A stretch of 46,778 bases of DNA from contig JAFZWC010000008.1 of the NCBI GenBank assembly GCA_017617475.1, forward strand, positions 1-46,778. The letters are read 5' to 3'. The notes beneath the pieces were generated by a model. It searched no databases and was not told where the DNA came from. It was given only the letters and a program-made list of their open reading frames with translations. Source of the stretch: Bacteroidales bacterium. GTDB taxonomy: Bacteria > Bacteroidota > Bacteroidia > Bacteroidales > UBA932. Made by a program: the position numbers and the translations under genes. Position 1 is the first letter of the stretch. Each line of letters begins with the position of its first letter. Of the stretch, positions 1 to 7,991 are shown one piece after another.

Positions 1-59
1 CCAAGATAGCACGCCAACTGCGTTTGTTTATAATTCTTCAAGGTGGCTCTCATTTATAA

Positions 60-347
60 TCATCGATTCTCAGTTGGCAGTGGCGGTAATTCTGGCTTCA
101 TGGGGTCAAAGGTACGAAAAGCTTGTGCCATGGTGTTGCTCTCATCGTCAAGATCATTGGACTGCTGCAAGTTGGTGAGTTGCCCCTCTATGTATTCCCG
201 GGCATAGACTCGCCCTTCAGACACCACTCTCACCTGGGAAAGATCGTAAAGTGTCTCATCCTCGGGGGGTACGTCGTTTTTATCGGAGCATGATACCATA
301 CTCATTATTGCCAGCGCAGCAAGAAGATAGCGGAGTAAGTCTTTCAT
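60..347 (-). CDS. Small hypothetical lipoprotein
   Basis: A 95-residue protein with a short lipoprotein signal peptide: a hydrophobic stretch of about residues 4-18 ends in MVSC, so Cys20 is the likely lipidated residue. The mature part is acidic and proline-rich at its end, with no domain I recognise. I chose the ATG at 347 over an upstream extension because it places the signal peptide at the N-terminus and lies just downstream of a good Bacteroidetes promoter (362-392). It stands alone, with over 400 bases of gene-free DNA upstream. The function is unknown. Confidence 0.7.
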   Translation of the reverse strand: MKDLLRYLLAALAIMSMVSCSDKNDVPPEDETLYDLSQVRVVSEGRVYAREYIEGQLTNLQQSNDLDDESNTMAQAFRTFDPMKPELPPLPTENR

Positions 348-361
348 ATTATCAATTTTGG

Positions 362-392
362 CAAATATAGCAAATATTATACTCGGCCACAA
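362..392 (-). promoter_or_regulatory. Bacteroidetes-type promoter for the small lipoprotein
   Basis: On the minus strand a TTTG-type -33 box (390-392 is its TTG) is followed, after about 20 bases, by TATATTTG (362-369), which matches the -7 consensus TAnnTTTG. The start codon is about 15 bases downstream. Confidence 0.6.
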
Positions 393-401
393 AGCAACCA
401 C

Positions 402-731
402 ATGCGAACTACAGCTTTTCTTTTGGCTGTTTTACATTTATTATTTCGTTTCACCGCAACAAAAGTATATTATTATACCAATTTGTCAACTATATTTTAC
501 ACAATCTTTCTTTTCTCTAACACTATCCTAAAGGATATCTAAATACACGATTATGTAGTTTTCTATTCACACTTTTGTTCACACTTTTCGGGTAAACCCG
601 GGAAAACCAAACGAAATCAGGAGACACTCTATTGGATATAAATCATTAATTGTTCGATAGTTGCATCAGTTAAAAGGAAACCATTAACTACTCCAGGAAA
701 CGGAACGCTAAGGTTCCAGCACCACCAAACT
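402..731. other. Gene-free, AT-rich intergenic stretch
   Basis: I see no credible gene in these 330 bases. They hold a tandem 12-base repeat (566-589), a short hairpin CGGGTaaACCCG just after it, and a hairpin GGAAC/GTTCC near 700-715. They end at a plus-strand terminator (732-754) that has no visible gene before it, so an unannotated plus-strand small RNA or the tail of a decayed gene is possible. Confidence 0.4.
566..589. repeat. Tandem 12-base repeat
   Basis: TTCACACTTTTG (566-577) is followed directly by TTCACACTTTTC (578-589). Such paired repeats can be binding sites of a regulator or recombinase, but nothing nearby identifies one. Confidence 0.45.
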
Positions 732-754
732 AGCAGGCCAAAAGCCTGCTTTTT
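732..754 (+). terminator. Orphan rho-independent terminator
   Basis: A perfect 7-base stem AGCAGGC (732-738) and GCCTGCT (744-750), with a five-base loop, is followed by a T-tract. The tract is on the plus strand only, so it would end a rightward transcript, yet no rightward gene precedes it. Confidence 0.55.
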
Positions 755-760
755 GTATTA

Positions 761-1420
761 TTACTCGGCCCTTAAATACCCGTGCCTCACGAGGTCTTCA
801 CGTCTACGGACTAGGTTGGTGTAGCCGTCGGCAATCACGAAGAGGTTGTCGGCAATGGAGGAGATGGCGTCGTAGTTATGGTCGGTAATAATGATGCCGT
901 GGTCCCTGGCACGCTCCCGGATCATTGCCTTGACCTCCTCGATGTTCACAGGATCAACTTGTGTAAAGGGTTCATCCAGAATGTAGAAGGGAGCGTCGCT
1001 GTGCAGCACCAGATATAGTTCGGCCAGGCGGGCTTCGCCGCCGGAGAGTTCCCAGATGGATGAATCGTGATAGTGGGAATATTTGGGAAACCGGTTCACA
1101 AAGGACCAGTAGTTCACGCCGTACAGGTCAAAAGCGCGGTGCAGTTTCATTCCTTCCGGAATCAGTCGACCTTGTGGCAAATACTTGATGGAAAGGCCGA
1201 TAAGCAGCCGGTTCACGGGCTTCCCGTCTATGCTCACCATCACATTCTCTACCCTTAGGCCACCCATCAGTGCCCGGAACATGCAGGACTTGCCGGCACC
1301 GTTCCGGCCCAGCAGGCCTGTCACCATTCCCGTCTCGGAGGTGATATACCCGCCGCTAAGGACCGTCTTCTCCCCGAAACGGACCACCACGCTGTCCACT
1401 ATGAGCCGGTGCTTATCCAT
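761..1420 (-). CDS. ABC transporter ATP-binding protein
   Basis: A 219-residue stand-alone nucleotide-binding domain. It has Walker A (GRNGAGKS, near residue 38), the ABC signature LSGGE, Walker B followed by glutamate (FYILDEP), and the H-loop histidine (ITDHNY). The size and the LDEP...ITDHNY pattern recall LptB-type export ATPases, but the substrate cannot be told. The ATG at 1420 overlaps the stop of the upstream membrane-protein gene by 8 bases, which argues for translational coupling and for this start rather than one 18 codons earlier. It most likely powers a transporter that includes the small membrane protein encoded upstream; no full-length permease is nearby. Confidence 0.85.
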   Translation of the reverse strand: MDKHRLIVDSVVVRFGEKTVLSGGYITSETGMVTGLLGRNGAGKSCMFRALMGGLRVENVMVSIDGKPVNRLLIGLSIKYLPQGRLIPEGMKLHRAFDLYGVNYWSFVNRFPKYSHYHDSSIWELSGGEARLAELYLVLHSDAPFYILDEPFTQVDPVNIEEVKAMIRERARDHGIIITDHNYDAISSIADNLFVIADGYTNLVRRREDLVRHGYLRAE

Positions 1421-1730
1421 AGATGAGAAGGACAGATGTGAGCAAGATGGCCAGCGCCAGGAAATCGGCCACAACCACAGCTACCTGCAGTTTCAGGCGT
1501 GAAAGCCCCAGATTGATATAGAAGAAAATGGCGTCCCGGTCCCGGAACTGCTTTTCCAGATACAGGGTTATGGCTGTAAGCAAAGCCTTCAGGATAAAGG
1601 AATCTACAAAGAAGGCATACGATATCCCCTGGGCAAGAAGCCCGGCGCAAAACAGGTTATACACGGCGCCGATTAGCAAATGCGCTTTGCCGAAGCGCCA
1701 GATGAGGGATCTGCGGTTGCCAAGGGTCAT
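1413..1730 (-). CDS. Small membrane protein, probable partner of the ABC ATPase
   Basis: This 105-residue protein has a basic N-terminus (residues 1-16), then two closely spaced hydrophobic segments at about 17-55 and a C-terminal one at about 82-104, so two or three membrane helices with a charged loop (EKQFRDRD) between them. I do not recognise the family. It is too small for a normal ABC permease. Its stop codon lies inside the start of the ABC ATPase gene (8-base overlap), so the two are translated together. It may be a membrane anchor, or a half-permease acting as an oligomer; this is inference from gene order. Confidence 0.6.
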   Translation of the reverse strand: MTLGNRRSLIWRFGKAHLLIGAVYNLFCAGLLAQGISYAFFVDSFILKALLTAITLYLEKQFRDRDAIFFYINLGLSRLKLQVAVVVADFLALAILLTSVLLIYG

Positions 1731-1817
1731 TTAGTTGCGGAATAGAATCCGGTGGCATATTTCAACAAATATCAAGCCTGCGTCGAACACCCCTACTGGT
1801 CATATACAGATAATTTG

Positions 1818-1825
1818 TATATTTG
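1818..1825 (+). promoter_or_regulatory. Probable -7 promoter element of the beta-propeller gene
   Basis: TATATTTG matches TAnnTTTG and lies 26 bases before the ATG at 1852. No good TTTG box is found at the usual distance, so the call rests on the -7 box and position. Confidence 0.45.
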
Positions 1826-1851
1826 TGCCGATTTTTACCAAAAGAACACGT

Positions 1852-2967
1852 ATGAACTGGCTCAAATCCGCTTGCATTGCATTCTTGATTTTGTCCATTG
1901 TAGGCTGTAACCGCCTTTCCCTTGTGGGCGCAGGCTCCACCAGAAGCATCCATGGGTTCTACCTCCTCAATGAGGGAAACGACGAGTGTTCGCTGGACTT
2001 TTACGGCTACGCCACCGGCATTTATTATAAGGATATCTTTCCCGAGCGTAACCCCGAAGGAATGTCGGGCATCGGCAACGCAGGCAACGATATGGTCGTC
2101 TATGGCACCAGGCTCTATATAGCGGCAAGCGGTTCCAACGTGGTGGAGGTGATTGACATCCGGACAGGCTGGCATATAGACCAGATTCCTATTAAGAACT
2201 GCCGGTCCTTTGCCTGTAAGGACGATTATGTGTATGTGAGCTCATATAACTGTCCGGTGGAGCTTGACCCCGATGCGCCGCTGGGTTATGTGGCCAAGAT
2301 TGACACCAACTCGGTTGATGTAATAGATTCCTGCGCCGTGGGCTATCAGCCCGAAGAAATGGCTATCGTCGGCGAATATCTTTATGTTGCCAATTCGGGC
2401 TCTTGCCGCGTGCCCAACTACGACAACACGGTCTCGGTGGTGGACCTGCATTTCTTCCGGGAAGTCCAGAAGATAGAGGTGGCGCCGAACCTTCAACGGA
2501 TGGAAGCGGACGGCTACGGTAAAATCTGGGTATCGAGCCTCGGTGACCATTACGACATCCCTTCAATGGTTTCCGCCATCAGAACGGATGACAATTCCAT
2601 TGACGACGTGCTGGACCAGCTGCCCTGCACCGACATGGCCCTCTGCGGCGATTCTCTCTATGTAGTGAGCAACGTCTTCAACTACTATACCCAGAGCAGC
2701 GAAATCAACTATTCCATAGTGGATGTCAGGACCCATGAGGTGGTTACCGATAACTTTATCACCGACGGAACCGATCAGGAGATCCAAAACCCCTACGGCA
2801 TTGCCGTCTGCCCCAAAACCCGTGATATTCTGGTGACGGACGCCCGCGACGGCGTAACCCCGGGCAAGGTCTATTGCTTCTCCAAGGAGGGAAAGCTTAA
2901 ATGGAGCACCTACACCGGCGGCGAAAAACCTTCCCGCATTGCTTTTTCCTGGTCTCCCCTGCTATAG
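1852..2967 (+). CDS. YncE/YVTN-like beta-propeller lipoprotein
   Basis: A 371-residue lipoprotein: signal peptide MNWLKSACIAFLILSIVGC with Cys19 as the lipid site. The mature protein has repeated propeller-blade segments of the type 'dmvvyGtrLYIAasGSNvVEVID', 'eyLYVANSG...NTVSVVDL' and 'dsLYVVSN', typical of YncE-like surface lipoproteins. Bacteroides BtuG, a cobalamin-binding surface lipoprotein, belongs to this fold class, but no btuB, cobalamin gene or riboswitch is nearby, so the ligand is unknown. The ATG at 1852 is preferred over an extension to 1735 because only this start gives an N-terminal lipoprotein signal and it follows the TATATTTG box. Its stop directly abuts the stop of the convergent beta-helix gene. 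Confidence 0.75.
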   Translation: MNWLKSACIAFLILSIVGCNRLSLVGAGSTRSIHGFYLLNEGNDECSLDFYGYATGIYYKDIFPERNPEGMSGIGNAGNDMVVYGTRLYIAASGSNVVEVIDIRTGWHIDQIPIKNCRSFACKDDYVYVSSYNCPVELDPDAPLGYVAKIDTNSVDVIDSCAVGYQPEEMAIVGEYLYVANSGSCRVPNYDNTVSVVDLHFFREVQKIEVAPNLQRMEADGYGKIWVSSLGDHYDIPSMVSAIRTDDNSIDDVLDQLPCTDMALCGDSLYVVSNVFNYYTQSSEINYSIVDVRTHEVVTDNFITDGTDQEIQNPYGIAVCPKTRDILVTDARDGVTPGKVYCFSKEGKLKWSTYTGGEKPSRIAFSWSPLL

Positions 2968-5001
2968 CTAATGGTTTCCCGCAGGGGTATGCGCCTCATC
3001 GGCCACGCCCATGTTAATGCCGCTGAATTGATTTCCTGAGCCATAGGCCCCGTCGAAGTTCTTGCCGGCCAGGTCCGATGTGGGCGGGATAAGGCTCAGA
3101 TCGGGTAGGATAAAGCCGGGGATGACATCCAGTAGGGCCGGATGGGCTACAAATCCTTTGAGCGGGTTGGCAGGATCCACAAAACCGGGGTTCTCGGTGG
3201 TTTTCCAGTTGTCGCTCATGTGGTCGATGAAATTGGCCTTTCCGCTGATGTCGTCGTTATAAATATGGTCGCTCCATACCACCTTCTCGAAGGCCCAGCG
3301 GCAATTGTATAATACATTGCGGATGAATTCATTGCGCTGCGGTTCAGCAGGGTCTCCCTCGTAGTAGGAGGCAAATTCCGGATAGTGTGCCCGGAAGGCG
3401 GGGCCGTCTACCTTGGCCACATTCTGGCGGTGCGCAATAAGCCGGTCGGCCCCCCAGGTTTTAAGCCGGCCGTCGGTTTTTACAGCCGCGCAGGGCAGGT
3501 CCATGAAAATGTTGTCGTGGTAACGGATATCGCTGCCTCCGCCCATCTGCACGGGCGGTGATGTAATGTTCTGGAACACATTTCCGTACACCTCCGCCGC
3601 GCCTGAGCCGTCGTCGTGATAAACGGCGCGCACATTGAACGGGACCTCGATATCGTGGAAATAATTCCCGCGGATGACGCTTCCGCGCATGGAGGGATCG
3701 CGCCCGTAATAGAGCGCCCCGTTGTCTTCAATATCCAGACATACGTGATGGACATTGTTATACTCCACCGTCTGGTCGTTTCCCAGCATCAGGATGGCCA
3801 TGGTGGCCGAATGATAGAATTCGCAGCCGGAAATCCGGTTACCCAGTCCCTTCATGGCAACGCCAACCCGGAATTGCAACTCAATGCGGTTGAAATTGTG
3901 GATGATACAATTCTCCACATAATTATCGCCCCGCACAATGTTGCGCCGGTCTCCCCCATCCAGCTCCACGGCGCCGGCACCCAGGTCGTATAGTTCGCAA
4001 CGCGAAACGCCGCTGTGACGGCAGGCAGAGTCAATCTTTACCGCCACATGCCCCATTCCGTGAATACGGCACTCCTGAATGCGGCTTTCACGGCAATCCG
4101 TCATTACTACGGCGTCTCCGCGGGAGCAGGAGAACTCCAGGCCGGAAATCACCACGCCGCTACAGCCGTTCATCTGCACCAGCGGCTCTGACATCAGGCT
4201 CATTTCCACTTCGCGCGTTCCCTTCGGAAGCATCATCCAGGCGCGTTTGCTTTCGGCATCCAATGCATATTCTCCGGCCGATGTCACCTCTTCAGGTACA
4301 TTCAGGATTTTCCAGCGCTGGAACTGTTCACCCGGCTGCCGGCCGAATCCGTAATTGGTAAGAGCGCCGATTTCCAGGGTTTTGTCGGCGCCGATATGGG
4401 TAATGGGAACCATTTCGGTGGTCCAGCCGAAGCGGAAACAGCCCCACAGCCATGCCAGTTGGGGATTCTTCCATTCCAGCGGGCGGTTGTCCCGGAAGCC
4501 GATAACTCCGAAGCCCTCCCCTTCCTCCGGGCGGATGTAGCCCTTCCCGGGAACCAGCACGGTATCCAGGGGAAGCGGTGCGCCGTCGGGCCATTCGCTC
4601 AGGTGCATCGGCACGCCGTCGGCAAACAATTCCGACCACGACGGCCCCGTGAGATGAGGGTCGCCTTTCTGCACAATGGGGCCGATGGCGTATCGGCCCA
4701 GGTTCACCGTCTTTACGCCCTTGGCATAACCGCGGGCCCTGTGGATTCGCCAGCGGGGAATACGGACGCCGCCGCTAAGGCGCGCCCCTTCTCCCAGAAT
4801 TACCACGTCCTTCTTCCCTTCTATCACCAGCGGCTTCCGTAAACGGTACACGCGCTTGCGCAACACCAGGGTATCTCCATCGGCCGCCTTGTCAATGGCG
4901 TTCTGCAATTGGCCGCTCCTGCGTACGTAAATATGCCGTGCATCGGCTCCTGCGCACAGCAGAAGCAGCGAACAAATAACCAGACAGTATTTTCTTATCA
5001 T
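2968..5001 (-). CDS. Secreted right-handed parallel beta-helix protein (GH141/polysaccharide-lyase-like)
   Basis: A 677-residue exported protein with signal peptide MIRKYCLVICSLLLLCAGADA. It begins like beta-helix enzymes (HIYVRRSGQLQNAIDKAADG), has an N-terminal region with 'LSGGVRIPRW' and 'ELFADGVPMHLSEWPDG', and then a long repeat region (about residues 380-560) with the N-rich rungs of a parallel beta-helix (for example 'GNYFHDIE', 'GNVFQNI', 'HDNIFMDL'). The layout resembles GH141-type glycosidases and related polysaccharide-degrading beta-helix proteins; the exact activity is uncertain. A longer frame continues upstream to 6072, but that part lies antisense to the GNAT gene; the ATG at 5001 gives a clean signal peptide. 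It is monocistronic and convergent with the propeller lipoprotein. A TACCTTTA box (5027-5034, minus) may be its -7 element. Confidence 0.75.
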   Translation of the reverse strand: MIRKYCLVICSLLLLCAGADARHIYVRRSGQLQNAIDKAADGDTLVLRKRVYRLRKPLVIEGKKDVVILGEGARLSGGVRIPRWRIHRARGYAKGVKTVNLGRYAIGPIVQKGDPHLTGPSWSELFADGVPMHLSEWPDGAPLPLDTVLVPGKGYIRPEEGEGFGVIGFRDNRPLEWKNPQLAWLWGCFRFGWTTEMVPITHIGADKTLEIGALTNYGFGRQPGEQFQRWKILNVPEEVTSAGEYALDAESKRAWMMLPKGTREVEMSLMSEPLVQMNGCSGVVISGLEFSCSRGDAVVMTDCRESRIQECRIHGMGHVAVKIDSACRHSGVSRCELYDLGAGAVELDGGDRRNIVRGDNYVENCIIHNFNRIELQFRVGVAMKGLGNRISGCEFYHSATMAILMLGNDQTVEYNNVHHVCLDIEDNGALYYGRDPSMRGSVIRGNYFHDIEVPFNVRAVYHDDGSGAAEVYGNVFQNITSPPVQMGGGSDIRYHDNIFMDLPCAAVKTDGRLKTWGADRLIAHRQNVAKVDGPAFRAHYPEFASYYEGDPAEPQRNEFIRNVLYNCRWAFEKVVWSDHIYNDDISGKANFIDHMSDNWKTTENPGFVDPANPLKGFVAHPALLDVIPGFILPDLSLIPPTSDLAGKNFDGAYGSGNQFSGINMGVADEAHTPAGNH

Positions 5002-5055
5002 TCTAAATGCTTGCTGTTTTGAAGAATAAAGGTACTTATTTTTTACAATTATTAC

Positions 5056-5063
5056 TATATTTG
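5056..5063 (+). promoter_or_regulatory. Probable -7 promoter element of the GNAT gene
   Basis: TATATTTG matches TAnnTTTG and is 19 bases before the ATG at 5083. No clear -33 box is seen. Confidence 0.45.
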
Positions 5064-5082
5064 CCCTGATTAACGTGCGAGA

Positions 5083-6225
5083 ATGAAACCTGAAACTACC
5101 ATTGTCCCCGTACAGGGGAAAAAACTGCTCAAAGCCTTTATCCGCTTCCCGCTGGATCTTTACAAAGACTGCGAAAACTACGTCCCCGCCTTTGAAAGCG
5201 ACGAATTCAATTCCCTGGGCCCGGACAACCCGTCCCTCGAATTCTGCGACAAGGAGCTTTTCCTGGCCTGTCAGGGCAAGAAAATCGTGGGCCGTGTGGC
5301 CGCCATCATGAACCACAAAGCCAACCAGAAATTCGGCGAAATTACCGTTCGCTTCGGCTGGATAGATTTCATCGAAGACTTCGAAGTGGCCCAGTTGCTC
5401 ATCAATACCGTCATGGTGTGGGGTGCCAAGCGCGGCGCCACCCAGATCAAAGGCCCCCTGGGCTTTACGGACATGGACCGCGAGGGCCTGCTGGTAGAAG
5501 GATTCGAGAAAGAAAGCCCCTTCACCGTCATCTACAACTATCCCTATTACGCCGAATACCTGGAACGCATGGGCTTCCGCAAGGATGCCGACTGGACCCA
5601 GCGTTACATTGATTTCTCCGGCGAGCTTCCTCCCATGTTCCAGTACACGGAACTGGTAGAGAAACGCTTCGGCGTGCACATTTATACGGCCCGTACGCTC
5701 AAGCAGATGGCCAAGCGCGGCCGGGAGATGTTCCATGTGCTTAACGATGCCTTTGCACCGCTGTACGAGTACACCAAGCTCTCGGAAAAGCAGATAGACG
5801 GCTACGTGCGCCAGTATGTTCCCGTCCTGGACAAAGACCTGGTGGCTTTCGTAGTGAACGAAAAGGACGAACTGGTGGCCTTCACGGTTACCTGCCCCCA
5901 CATAAGCGCCGGCGTGCGCAAGGCCAAGGGCCGAATCCTCCCCTTCGGCTGGATCCACATTCTGCCGCTGCTCAACGCCAAGAAGAACCACATTGCCGAA
6001 GGCCTCCTGATTGGCGTTCTGCCGGAGTACCAGGCCAAGGGCGCTTCCCTGCTCATGCTCAAGTACTTGCATGAAAATTACAACCGCCTGGGAATCAAGC
6101 GGTTGTTAATGAACCCGCAGCTCGAAGACAATACCAAGGTGCAGACCCTCTTCGGGGACTACGACCCGCAGCCTTATCAGCGCCGCCGCAGTTATGTAAA
6201 GGAAATCCGGGCCGAAGAGCTCTAA
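5083..6225 (+). CDS. GNAT-fold N-acyltransferase, candidate bacterial ceramide synthase (bCerS-like)
   Basis: A 380-residue cytosolic protein. The N-terminal half holds the block 'FPLDLYKDCENYVP' (about 22-35) and the block 'GPLGFTDMDREGLLVEGFE' (about 124-142), followed by 'YNYPYYAEYLERMGF'; the C-terminal half contains the GNAT-like segment 'GLLIGVLPEYQAKGASLLML' (about 306-325). It is clearly paralogous to the protein at 27814-28944. Proteins of this family in Caulobacter act as the bacterial ceramide synthase, moving an acyl chain from ACP to a sphingoid base; that assignment is from memory of the family. The neighbourhood supports acyl transfer: the gene converges on an ACP gene and an acyl-AMP ligase, with stop codons overlapping by 4 bases. 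No serine palmitoyltransferase is in the window, so the acceptor is inferred. Confidence 0.7.
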   Translation: MKPETTIVPVQGKKLLKAFIRFPLDLYKDCENYVPAFESDEFNSLGPDNPSLEFCDKELFLACQGKKIVGRVAAIMNHKANQKFGEITVRFGWIDFIEDFEVAQLLINTVMVWGAKRGATQIKGPLGFTDMDREGLLVEGFEKESPFTVIYNYPYYAEYLERMGFRKDADWTQRYIDFSGELPPMFQYTELVEKRFGVHIYTARTLKQMAKRGREMFHVLNDAFAPLYEYTKLSEKQIDGYVRQYVPVLDKDLVAFVVNEKDELVAFTVTCPHISAGVRKAKGRILPFGWIHILPLLNAKKNHIAEGLLIGVLPEYQAKGASLLMLKYLHENYNRLGIKRLLMNPQLEDNTKVQTLFGDYDPQPYQRRRSYVKEIRAEEL

Positions 6226-6464
6226 GCGCGCAGCTTCAGCACCAGATCACACACTTCCCCGACGGTTACAGGAAAAGCCTGTCCGTCGGGGAATTTCATA
6301 CCGAATTTCTCCTCCGTGGCCAGGGCCAGGAGCATCATGGAAAGCGAGTCGATGCCGAGCCCGCGGACGAGCTCGGTATCGAAATTCACACTGGTCAGGT
6401 CCGTCTTGGGACGGATTACGCTCAGCACTTCCTTGAGGCCGGCGAACACTTCTTCTCTGGTCAT
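6222..6464 (-). CDS. Acyl carrier protein (dedicated)
   Basis: An 80-residue ACP. The phosphopantetheine site is Ser40 in 'GLGIDSLSMM', and the helix-2 region 'LALATEEKFGMKF' fits the ACP fold. It is unlike a housekeeping AcpP (no DSLD-VELVM pattern), and two to three further ACPs occur in the window, so it is probably dedicated to one pathway. Its ATG overlaps the stop of the acyl-AMP ligase by 4 bases (ATGA), so both are co-translated. I infer that the ligase loads this ACP and that the convergent GNAT protein uses the acyl-ACP. Confidence 0.9.
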   Translation of the reverse strand: MTREEVFAGLKEVLSVIRPKTDLTSVNFDTELVRGLGIDSLSMMLLALATEEKFGMKFPDGQAFPVTVGEVCDLVLKLRA

Positions 6465-7957
6465 ACGCGGGACACCTTCATGCTGCCGGTACGCTTGAAG
6501 TCTTCCGTACGCACCGTTACTTTACGGATCTGATGGGTAGTGGGCAGGGTGGCGTTAATCTTGTCCACCAGGTTCTTCATATAGGCTTCCACCTCTTCGA
6601 ACGGCTTTCCTTCAAAAGCGGGCATCAGCGGCAGAATCTCCACGGCAATCACCTGGGAACCATTGAGTTCGTCTTCCTTCACCATGGCGTCGCGCACGCA
6701 AGGATCGGCATAGAAGGGCTCTTCCAGGGCCTCGGGGCTCACGTTTTCGCCGTTGGCCAGCACAATCAGGTTCTTGATGCGGCCGGTGATGTACAGGAAG
6801 CCTTCCTCGTCAAAGCGGCAGAGGTCGCCGGTACGCAGCCAGCCGTCTTCCGTGAGGGCTTCGGCCGTCTTCTCGGGATCTTTGTAGTAGCCGGAGAACA
6901 CGTTGTCGCCCTTTACCCAGAGCTCGCCGTCCACGATCTTGGTCTCCTGACCGGGATAGATGCGGCCGATGGAGGTGGGCTTTCTCACGGCGTCGGCGTT
7001 GGCGCTGGTGAGGTTGGCGGTTTCCGTAAGGCCGTAGCCGAAGCAGAATTCCACGCCCAGCTTGGTGAAGATGTCCACCAGACGCGGCGGCACGTTGGCG
7101 GCGCCGGAGATGATCATGCGCAGCTGGCCGCCCAGGAACTGGGGACCGTACATCTTGACAAGGCCTGCGAGGATGTCGCAAATGCCCGGCACAATGACCA
7201 GGATGGTGGGTTTGATCATCGGCAGCTTGCCCACAGCGGCCTTCATGTCTTCGCAGGTGAAGATGAGGTTGCCGGTGTAGAAGCAGCCCATGGTGCCGGC
7301 AATGAGGCCGAATACGTGGCTCAGCGGCAGCAGGGCCAGATAACGGTGTACGCCGATCACCTTGCCAGGCTTGAAGATGGCGTTGTAGTTGCCTCTCATG
7401 AGGGCCCTGTGGCTCAGGACGGCACCCTTGGGGGCTCCGGTGGTACCGCCGGTGAAGAAGATGGCGGCGGGACTGTCGGGGTCAATATCGGCCGACGGAA
7501 CGCCCGTCTCGGCCATGGATGCGGCAGGAAGCACCTTGGTGCCCTGAATCTTGGCGGTGAGGGGCATGAATTCCTCGCGGACGAAGATGGCGGCAATGTC
7601 AAACTTCATGCAGCAGCCCACAACGGCCATTTCCGGCAGGGAGGCCGGGAAGTTCATGGCCACATAACCGGCGCTGGTGACGGCCAGGAATAGCTCGATG
7701 GCATCCTGGCTGTTGCGGTCGAAGATGGCGATGTGGGCGCCCTTGGGCAGGCCCAGTCCCTGGATAAAGGCGCGGCGGCGGGCCACTCTCTCTCCCAGCT
7801 CCTGATAGGTAATGGTATTGGTCTGGTCGGAAATGGCCGGATTGGCGGCATATTCCTTGGTAAACCAGTCAACGAACTTACCCATGGTAGGAAGGTAAGG
7901 GATTCTCTCAAACTCTTCCTTGGGAAGCATGGAGTAGAAATACTCTTGGTTTGTCAT
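6461..7957 (-). CDS. Acyl-AMP ligase (acyl-CoA/acyl-ACP synthetase, ANL superfamily)
   Basis: A 498-residue adenylate-forming enzyme that activates a carboxylic acid with ATP and transfers it to a thiol. Visible ANL motifs are the P-loop 'TGGTTGAPKG' (about 169-178), 'GYGLTE', 'WLRTGDL' followed by 'GRIKNLIVLANGENVSPEALEE', and the C-terminal lysine in 'TGSMKVSR'. Normal full length. It overlaps the ACP gene by 4 bases, so a role as acyl-ACP synthetase is more likely than a CoA ligase. In Caulobacter an acyl-ACP synthetase, an ACP and a GNAT-type ceramide synthase form one functional set; the same three are here. It follows the C10 peptidase gene by 34 bases without an obvious promoter. Confidence 0.85.
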   Translation of the reverse strand: MTNQEYFYSMLPKEEFERIPYLPTMGKFVDWFTKEYAANPAISDQTNTITYQELGERVARRRAFIQGLGLPKGAHIAIFDRNSQDAIELFLAVTSAGYVAMNFPASLPEMAVVGCCMKFDIAAIFVREEFMPLTAKIQGTKVLPAASMAETGVPSADIDPDSPAAIFFTGGTTGAPKGAVLSHRALMRGNYNAIFKPGKVIGVHRYLALLPLSHVFGLIAGTMGCFYTGNLIFTCEDMKAAVGKLPMIKPTILVIVPGICDILAGLVKMYGPQFLGGQLRMIISGAANVPPRLVDIFTKLGVEFCFGYGLTETANLTSANADAVRKPTSIGRIYPGQETKIVDGELWVKGDNVFSGYYKDPEKTAEALTEDGWLRTGDLCRFDEEGFLYITGRIKNLIVLANGENVSPEALEEPFYADPCVRDAMVKEDELNGSQVIAVEILPLMPAFEGKPFEEVEAYMKNLVDKINATLPTTHQIRKVTVRTEDFKRTGSMKVSRV

Positions 7958-7991
7958 AAATGTTGGGTTTTAGTTTATAGTTGAATTTGTA

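Noticed and set aside
690..720. tRNA- or tmRNA-like 3' end (GGTTCC...CACCACCA)
   Set aside because: There is no TTCRA T-loop and no matching acceptor or anticodon arm upstream.
1852..2967. Cobalamin-binding BtuG
   Set aside because: The fold class is the same, but there is no btuB, no other B12 gene and no riboswitch nearby.
5002..6072. N-terminal extension of the beta-helix gene to 6072
   Set aside because: It is antisense to the clearly coding GNAT gene; the ATG at 5001 starts a good signal peptide.
6533..7693. Long plus-strand open frame opposite the acyl-AMP ligase
   Set aside because: It is the mirror of a GC-rich gene with complete ANL motifs and encodes no recognisable protein.
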